From the NCBI GenBank assembly GCA_010015655.1, contig ML976786.1:62001-126000 (forward strand): DNA of 64,000 nucleotides. The letters are read 5' to 3'. Every line of letters begins with the position of its first letter. Positions within the stretch are counted from its first letter, which is position 1. The stretch comes from Bimuria novae-zelandiae CBS 107.79 (Eukaryota; Ascomycota; Dothideomycetes; Pleosporales; Didymosphaeriaceae). The notes under the pieces are model-generated. The model was not told the DNA's origin, did no database searches, and saw only the letters and a list, made by a program, of their open reading frames with translations. Of the stretch, positions 56,693 to 64,000 are shown piece by piece. The translations under genes were made by a program, and so were the position numbers.

Positions 56693-59025
56693 ATAATAAA
56701 GAGTAGTATTATAAGCGAGTATTTCGAATATTTGCCCAAGTATTTATTAGCGATATGTAAAGAGTGCAGGTACGGGGTTTAGCCTAGTTAGGTAAGTAAC
56801 TATTTATAGTAGATTTATTAAGGTGTTGGGCGCACGCGAGCGCAGTTAGTAGTAAATAAGCTTAGTAGCTAGGCTAGTTTACTTTAGTATACTAGCAAGC
56901 TAGAGGTGCCTAGTTAGAGTATTAAACCTATTAGCTAGTTACTAGTATACACAGATAGATTAATGTGCCAATTAGCCCTAGGCTAGTGTTGTCAGATTAT
57001 TCGAAGTTTCCGCGTTATAAAGAACCATTAGCGCTATGTTTATAGTTAGTTACTAGTAGGTAGAGGTGGCTATTTACGTTAATTAGAGAAGTAAAGTATA
57101 TAGTTACGTAGTAATTAGGGTTAGAGGCGCGTTTATTGCTAATAATTATTAGCCTAAGGCGCTGGTTCGTAGTATTTCGAGGTCTACTAACCCGAACCCA
57201 CCCCCGAACCCGTGGACGGCGAGGCCGGGTGGGCAAGCGTTGGCAGGAACATGGATAAGGCGTGGGCCAACGTATAGAAGTAGGCTAAGACAACAATCCA
57301 AGACAGCGCGCGAGATAAGGTGAATTTATAGCTAGAGTAGACTAGGTAGATGCTGTATTTAGTAGGCATAGAGTGGCCTAAATTATTAGTAAGCGTAAAA
57401 GAGTCTAAAGCTAAAGAGGAGCCTATAGCGGCTACTATATAGGAGGCTATAAATAGGTTAGCGTAGTTTAGCCAGGCGTCTGTTATCCACCGCACAGGAA
57501 TATTCGTGCGATTAGAAGTAATCTAGATAAAAAAGCACTAAACGCGGTTTACGCTATTATAATTATATATAAATAAAAAGGCGGTTAGTGACTATGCCTA
57601 GTCATAGAAGTAGATATTAATATTTTTTTGGCAGACGTAGTAAGCGCACGCGTAGAAGAGCCCTACGTACTAGTTTACCTAGTAGTAGCGCGAGGCGTGG
57701 GAGGCGTTAGTAAAGGCGATAGGAGGAGTGGCAGAGGAGGAAGAGGAGAAAGAGAAGGAAGAGATAAAAGAAATAGGAGATAGAGATAGTAGTATAGATA
57801 AGGTAATAATAGATAACGCAGACAGTGCAGTGGGAGAGATAGAGGCTAAGTAGAAGGTAAAGGAGGCTAGAATCTTAGGCAAGCGCAAAGCGTTATTAAG
57901 CATTAAGAAATTATATTTAGCGTTTTATATCGCATTATTAAGCTAGTCTATTACCTATAAAGAGTACGACAGCCTGTTAGTGTGTGCATTAGTTATGTTA
58001 GGGGTAAAGGAAGATGAGTAGAAGGGCGCCGAATAGTACCTGCCTATTTTATTAGCTATTATTAAGGTTACCTAGTTTATAGTAGTGTAGTAGGCGTTGG
58101 AATTGTTAGATGCATTTGCAAGAGACGATATAAATAGTAATAGCGTATATAAGAGTAATAGGGACAGCACCTAGCGACGGGGCCAGCTAAAAGGATATTT
58201 ATAGTAGATCTAGTAGATAATAGACAGGTTCATGGTACGCAGTAGCCATAGCCCCATGTAGTAAATATTAGATTTATAGACGTACGGGCTGAAGATCCAT
58301 TACAACACGACGTTACGCGGCTATGTAGAGTGGGTAGGGCAGGATAAGCTATTATACAAGGAGCTATAGTTTACTATAGCCTAGTTTTGCAGCATAGTGC
58401 ACGGGTTAAGGGAGAAGAGTTAGTAGTTATTAATAGAGAATTTATTATTTAGTAATAGCCTGTCCGCCAAGCCTGTCCCCAGCATCCTGTAGGAGAGTTT
58501 ACGTAATAATTTAACTAATAAGTAATTAGGGTGGAATTTTTTAAAAGACTAGCGCACCCGCATGCCCGTGGATAGGGAGTAGTAGTTATATAAGCGGGTT
58601 GGCCAGGATGCCTGGATTAGGGACTAGTTTATAAAGCTAGGCACCCGTTTGGGCGTTAACTAGTAAGAGGTTAGGTAGTACATAGACTAGGTAGTTATAT
58701 TTAGGGAGAAGTTAATCGCGTTAATGTATATTACGGGCGGATAGCTGGCCAGAGGGCCCGAGATTATAAGTATCTAGCACAGCAACATAGTTAAAGGGGG
58801 CTACCGTAATATATTTATTAAGAATAGTAAGGTAGTGTTTATAACAAGATACTATAAAGGGTATGCTATTAGTAGTAACGTTAAGATTATTTACTAGTAT
58901 TTGCCACGCGAGGTGGGCAAGTTAGTGGTATATTATATATGGCTAGTGTTGCCGTTCCAGCAATGGATAGAGGCGATAGTGTAGAAGAAGGAGGCAATTT
59001 CGTTATATATATGGCTAGCCAACCC
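56693..59025 (+). pseudogene. TLH-type protein, N-terminal part (unit C)
   Basis: The start position reads ATA at 56693. The same succession as in unit A is present: SEYFEYLPKYLLAICKECRY, an acidic Glu-rich patch near 57730-57770, the GKRKALLSIKKL block, GPKIISI-like text and YLPREVGKLVVYYIW near 58900-58940. It is cut at the AACCCTAAC that encodes part of LANPN at 59018-59029. Confidence 0.8.
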
Positions 59026-59180
59026 TAACCCAGGGCTGTAACTGGAGTCAGGGCTGAGTCCAGTTTTGTAGTTAACTTTATTAGGGATAGAATATCCGCG
59101 CTAGGCCAATTCCTGTGCGTATATTTTATTACGTAGGCTAAGTCTAGTAAACACTTACTCGCCGGTCTAGTTAGGTTCCC
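59021..59180 (+). promoter_or_regulatory. Unit D leader with four copies of tag CTRAGTCYAGTT
   Basis: Inverted AACTGGAGTCAG (59040-59051), GG, CTGAGTCCAGTT (59054-59065; 11 of 12 pairs), then CTAAGTCTAGTA (59138-59149) and CCGGTCTAGTT (59162-59172). Confidence 0.7.
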
Positions 59181-59290
59181 ATAGGCTAATTAACCCAAAA
59201 TTTAGGCTATAGATTTAGCACGTTAAGTTACACGTCCCAGCCAATTTGTAGCGCTAGAAACTATGTAGTTATAGGTATTAGGGTTGCGCG

Positions 59291-59302
59291 TTAGGGTTAG
59301 GG
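59291..59302 (+). repeat. Interstitial telomeric motif, unit D
   Basis: TTAGGGTTAGGG, preceded by ATTAGGGTTGCGCG. Confidence 0.85.
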
Positions 59303-59475
59303 TAAACATAATAAGGCGGCGATTAGACACCAGAGGCGGCTCTAAAATAGTAGCCAATACGTAGCACAAGCAAAGACGCGTTAAGTCGCGAAGAATTCCA
59401 CGCGTTAAAAAGGCTATACAGTGTAATAGGGACCCATTGTTAGGACCTACTCGCAGCAGCGTCGAGCCCGCCATT

Positions 59476-62400
59476 ATGGCAAAAAGCAGTATTATAAGCG
59501 AGTATTTTAAATATTTACCCGAGCATTTATTAGCAATATGCAAAGAATGTAGGTACGGGGTTTTACCTAGCCAGGCTAGAAGCCATTTACAGCGTGTCTA
59601 CAGGCTTAGTAGCAAGGAAGCGTAGCTAGTAGCAGATAAGCTTAGTAGTTAGGCCGGTTTAATACAGTATGCCGGCGAGCTAGAGGCGCCCCGTTAGACT
59701 ATTAAGCCTATTAGCCAGTTACTAGTGTATACGGACGGGTTAATGTGCCAATTAGATCTAGATCAATGTCACTAGATATTTTAAAGTAAAGAGGTTATGA
59801 GGAAGCATTGGCAAAAGGTGTATAATTAGTTACTAGTAGGTAAAAGTAGTTGTCTCAGTCGAATAGAGCGGAAGCGCATACAGTTACGTAATAAGCAGGG
59901 TTACAAAGCCGTCTATTATTAGCAATTGTTCGCCCAAGGCGCCGGTTCGCAGTATTTCGAGGTCTACTAACCTAACTCTACCCCCGAACCCGTGGACGGC
60001 GAGGCCGGGTGGGTAAGCGTTAGCAGGAATATAGATAAGGCGTGGGCTAACGTGCAAAAGTAGGCTAGGATAATAATCTAAGACAGCGCGCGGGATAAAG
60101 TGAATTTATAGCTAGAGTAGACTAGGTAGATGCTATATTTAGTAGGTATAAAGTGGCCCGAATTATTAGCGAGCGTAGAAAAGCCTAAAGCTAAAGAGAA
60201 GCCTATAGCGGCCGCTATATAGGAGGCCATAGATAGGTTAGCGTAGTTTAGCCAGGCGTTTGTTATCCATCGCACGGGGATATTCGTGCGATTAGAAGCA
60301 ATCTAGACAGAGAAGCACTAAACGCAGTTCACGCTATTATAGCTATATATAAATAAGAAGGTAGTTAGCGACTATGCCTAGCTATAGAAGTAAATATTAA
60401 TGTTTTTTTGGCGAACGTAGTAAGCGCACGCGTAGAAGAGCCCTACGTACTAGTTTACCCAGTAGTAGCGCGAGGCGTGGGAGGCTTTAGTAAAGGCGGT
60501 AGGAGGAGCAGTAGAGGAGGAAGAGGAGAAAGAGGAAGAAGAGGAGGAAGAAAAGAAAGAGAAGGAAGAGAAGGAAGAGACAAAAGAGATAGAAAATAGA
60601 GACGGCGGTGTAAATAAGGCGATAATAGACAACGCAGATAGTGTGGTAAGAGAGATAGAGGCCAAGCAGGAGGTAAAAGAGGGTAAAATTATAGGCAAGC
60701 GTAAAGCGTTATTAAGTATTAAGAAATTATGTTTAGCGTTTTGCATCGCATTATTAAGCTAGTCTATTACCTATAAAGAGTATAATAGCCCGTTAGTGTG
60801 TGCATTAGCCGTGTTAGGGGTAAAGGAGAACGAGTAGAAGGGCGCTAAATAGTACCTACCTATTTTATTAGCTATTATTAAGGTTACCTAGTTTATAGTA
60901 GTGTAGTAGGCGTTGGAATTATTAGATGCATTTGTAAGAGACGATATGGATAGCGATAGCGCGTATAAGAGTAATAGGGATAGCACCCAGTAATAGGGCT
61001 AGCCAAAAGGGTGTTTATAGCACGTCTAGTAGATAATAGACAGGTTTATAGTGCGCGATAGCCACAGCCCCATGTAGTAAATGTTGAATTTACGAACGTA
61101 CGGGCTAAAAATCTATTATAACACGACGTCACGCGGCCATGTAGAGTGGGTAGGGCAGGATAAGTTATTATATAAGAAGCTATAGTTTACTATGGCCTAG
61201 TTCCATAGTATGGTGCACGGGTTAAGGAAGGAGAGTTAGTAGTTATTAATAGAGGATTTATTATTTAGCAACGGCCTGTTCGCTAAGCCTATCCCCAGCA
61301 TCCTATAAGAGAGTTTATATAATAATCTAACTAATAAGTAATTAGGGTGGAATTTTTTAAAAGACCAGCGCACCCGCATGCCCGTAAATAGGGAGCAATA
61401 GTTATATAAGTAGGTTGGTTAGGACGCTTAGATTAGGGACTAGTTTATAAAGCTAGGCACCCATTCGGGCGTTAACCCGCAAGAGGTTAGGCGGTATATA
61501 GACTAGGTAATTATATTTAAGAAGAAGTTAATTGCGTTAATGCATATTACGGGCGGATAGCTAGCCAGAGGACCTAAGATTATAAGTATCCAGCACAGTA
61601 ACATAGTTAAAGGGGGCCACTGTAATATATTCGTCGAGGACGGCAAGGTAGTGTTTATAATAAGATACTATAAAGAGTATGCCATTAGTAGCGACATTAA
61701 AATTATTCACCGGTATTTACCGCGCGAGGTGGGCGAGTTAGTAGTATATTATATATGGCTAGTGTTGCCGTTCCAGCAGCGGATAGAGGCGATAGTATAA
61801 AAGAAGGAGGCGATTTTATTATATATATGGCCAGCCAACCCCAACGGGCGCAAGTAGACGACGGACTAGTTATAAGAGGTATTAAAACGCGAGACTAGCG
61901 TTAGATTAGGCTAGTTATTAATAATTACCGCGTACCGTAAGATTACTATTAGTATTAGTCAACGGTTTTTGCGCGGGTCCGCGGCGTTTTAGCTAAAAAA
62001 AGAAGACAAAAGCGAGGCATAAAATAAAGAGAATATAATAGCGTTAGTAGTAAATTTACAGGCTAGGCACACAGTGCACGTGGCAGGTATAGTATACGCA
62101 CGAGGCATTATAAAGTAGGCTAGGGCGATAGTAAATAGGCAATAGTAGTTTTAGATGTTAAGCACGGATTGGCATTAATTTTTAGGGTTTCCGCCAGATA
62201 GTAGTAAGGAGGATAGGTGTAGAAAGCAAAAGAGGGCGCCGTTTAAGAGTAAGACGGACGAGGCCAGGATAGATTAGTAAGAAAGGTTAAGAAAGATAGA
62301 CACCGCCGAGCAGTTACAGAGGATAGTAGGTAAGATAGTAATATTTTAAAGCGTGTAGCGAGAGGCAATTAATGCTATCGTGGGCGAAAAGAGCCCCGTA

Positions 62401-64000
62401 GTAGTAGTAATACTAATAGGGGCGAGCAAGAGCATGTTATTTATGTTACTAGCGTGGGCCAAGTAGGGCGGCACGACTATTATTATTATCCCGTTAATTA
62501 CATTGCGAGGTGACATGATATAGCAGTATAGGAAGCTAGGGATATTGTGTATAGCGTGAGAGAGCTGGCGCCCGCCCAACGTAGCTATAGTAGTGTTAGT
62601 AACGCTTAAGTTAGCTATCACGTAGGGGTTTACTATATTCGTGAACTATTTAAGAGTAACACGATAGTTAGACTGGATTGTAATTAATAAGTGCCACATT
62701 ATATTAAATTAGCGGTACACATTTCGCAAGTAAATGCAGTAGTTAGGCAAGTTAGTAATTATAAAGACGTAAATAGTGTTATTAATAGTAACGTTGCCGC
62801 CTAGTAAAGAGGATAAGTTATTCTAACAGATACATTTTAATCCTAACTAGATTAAGGTATTCTAGGTAGAGACGGCGCGGACGAACGTGGCATACTAGGT
62901 AATTAAGGTAGGGAGGGTAGCAAAAAAGTAGAAGATAGAGGGAATAATATTAAGCGTAGTGCGGTAGAAGTTACGCAGGTATAGGCAGGGCAAGGTAGTA
63001 ATATATAGTAATTTAGTACGTAAGGTTAAGGCGTTAGCGTAGTAGTTAGGGTGCCATGCGTATTACCACGACGCTATTAGCAAGATAAGCATGTTAGAGG
63101 ATTTTATATTAGGTAATAAGCAGGTTATTATAGCCACGAGCGCGTTAGGGATAGGTATTAATATTCTTAATATCTAGTGCATTGTCCACATTAATTAGCT
63201 GTTTTCCGTGTTGGATTACGCGCAGGAGAGCGGCTGGGCAGGATAAGATAGGGCACAGAGTAAGGCGGTTATAATAGTGTAGGAAGGGGCACAGCGAGCA
63301 GCTAAAAATAAGCAGGAGGAGAAGGAGCATGCGTTAGTGTAAGCGTTGGCAAGAGAAGGCGGGGCAGCGACGTGCAGGCAGGTAGTGTTGGGCGGGTATT
63401 TAAATCGCAGAGAAGCAGAGCGGGTAGGGTATAAAGAGGGGGAAGAGAAATGCGATATTTGCAAAGGAGGCGAAGAGACGGAAGAGGAGAAAAGCGAGGA
63501 GGGTAGCGATAGAAATAGTAGCAATAGAGAAGAGATAAACGTAGTTAAAGTAGAGAGAAAGAGGGACAGGGAGACTAAGAGAGAAGTAGTATAGTGTGTG
63601 TTCTAGTAGTAGGAGCAGACACGACAGGGTCCGCGATAGAGGTTTATATAGGACTAGTAAAAGGCGTACGCTAGTATAAAATAGTTACGTAGTTAGTTAG
63701 CGTAGTAGGTAAATTAGTGCGGGATATATAAGGGTGCGGGCGATAGATAGAGCGCACACGATATTTAGTAATATTAGTAAGTAAAGAGCTAGCAGGCAAA
63801 GGAGCTAATTAAGAAGATAAAATAGTAGATCTAGTACGAGCTATATTTAGGTTATTTTTAGTACGGGGTGCCACAGGAGATGTGCCATTAATGGGAGGAG
63901 AATAGATAAGGGCGTTATCGGCAGGCAGTAGGCAGCGAATACTAGTATTATAGCGTTTTAGTAGGTAGATTAATAGGGATCGTGCATAGTAGCGAGGATT
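59476..64000 (+). pseudogene. TLH-type RecQ helicase, nearly full length (unit D)
   Basis: ATG 59476 gives MAKSSIISEYFKYLPEHLLA, then ICKECRYGVLPSQARSHLQR, a C2H2-like finger with its last His as Tyr. The N-terminal region ends near 61850. The RecQ domain follows: Walker A as GASKSMLF near 62422-62445, NKCH (normally DECH) near 62687-62698, VVIYSN near 62990, ATSALGIGI near 63135-63160 and QESGWAGQD (motif VI, normally QESGRAGRD) near 63220-63247. A Glu/Lys-rich linker and a Cys-rich tail (CDICKGGEE near 63450; CGIYKGAGDR and CHQWEENRQG-like text to the right edge, stops ignored) complete it. Many RIP stops. Such genes sit next to telomeres in many fungi; this copy is inactive and continues past 64000. 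Confidence 0.88.

Larger units (their letters stand above)
56245..59025 (+). repeat. TLH array unit C (truncated before the helicase)
   Basis: Joined to unit B at a CCTAACCC, very similar to unit A over the leader, and ends at GCCAACCCTAAC, where unit D begins. Confidence 0.87.
59021..64000 (+). repeat. TLH array unit D (longest, runs off the window)
   Basis: Starts AACCCTAACCCAGGGCTG and continues through the complete N-terminal and helicase regions into the Cys-rich C-terminus at the right edge. Confidence 0.88.

Noticed and set aside
49142..61000. Minus-strand open frames of about 60-106 codons recurring in every TLH unit (for example 49142-49450, 57187-57495, 59223-59543)
   Set aside because: They are antisense shadows of the conserved TLH N-terminal coding region, repeated because the units are repeated; RIP removes stops on one strand's complement. 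No motif of their own.
1..64000. CRISPR arrays, rRNA or tRNA genes, prokaryotic operons
   Set aside because: Nothing of the kind seen; introns, transposon families and telomeric repeats are fungal.

Overview
The window looks like a gene-poor, transposon-packed accessory or subtelomeric stretch of a filamentous ascomycete (Pezizomycotina). The evidence is: class II elements of the Fot1/pogo, PiggyBac, Mutator-like and IS630/Tc1 types; chromodomain Gypsy and Copia retrotransposons; remnants of HET, NB-ARC/TPR and BTB genes; short GT-AG introns of about 50-66 bp; and TTAGGG-type telomeric motifs. Almost every repeated segment carries the signature of repeat-induced point mutation (RIP): C-to-T and G-to-A transitions that turn CAG, CAA and TGG codons into stops and catalytic D/E residues into N/K, with very high local AT. 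Single-copy segments between the repeats keep ordinary composition.

Layout. 1-3423: 3' portion of a + strand Gypsy element with its 3' LTR. 3424-5142: decayed sequence. 5143-7612: 5' half of a - strand Copia element whose 5' LTR is split by a Gypsy solo LTR. 8285-9120: remnant of a BTB-type gene. 9123-18409: a - strand pogo element that landed directly after the BTB stop codon and was later entered by a complete 7.2-kb Gypsy element (9790-16944, TSD TTCTA). 18650-19290: broken NB-ARC NLR gene. 19743-25531: Mutator-like element with a multi-intron transposase gene, itself entered by PiggyBac copy 1 (21112-23403). 26337-26440: second NLR P-loop relic. 26501-28616: pogo 2. 28623-34025: an IS630/Tc1-type element with two convergent genes, entered by the youngest-looking pogo (31876-33988). 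34512-38209: two apparently intact host genes, a small protein of unknown function and an AIM9-like aminoglycoside-phosphotransferase-fold kinase with a plausible mitochondrial leader. 38860-39609: TPR and HET fragments. 39960-42201: PiggyBac copy 2. 42853-43279: a 2EXR/F-box-like gene cut by Copia copy 2 (43280-48200).

48197-64000 is an array of four same-orientation units (A-D) of a telomere-linked RecQ-helicase (TLH-type) gene, all heavily RIP-mutated and three of them 3'-truncated. A GC-rich, RIP-poor tandem-repeat island (51091-52242) lies between A and B and is bounded on both sides by telomeric repeats. Each unit begins with CCCTAACCC, and its leader holds a short sequence tag that differs between units (same in A and C, different in B and D). 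The tag is repeated four times in fixed positions: one inverted copy forming a hairpin with the next, then two direct copies. This iteron-like covarying arrangement is the most interesting signal I found.

No working pathway can be read from the window. The genes mainly record successive invasions followed by RIP. The kinase gene and the small 34.5-kb gene are the only good candidates for expressed host genes. No rRNA, tRNA or CRISPR array was recognised.
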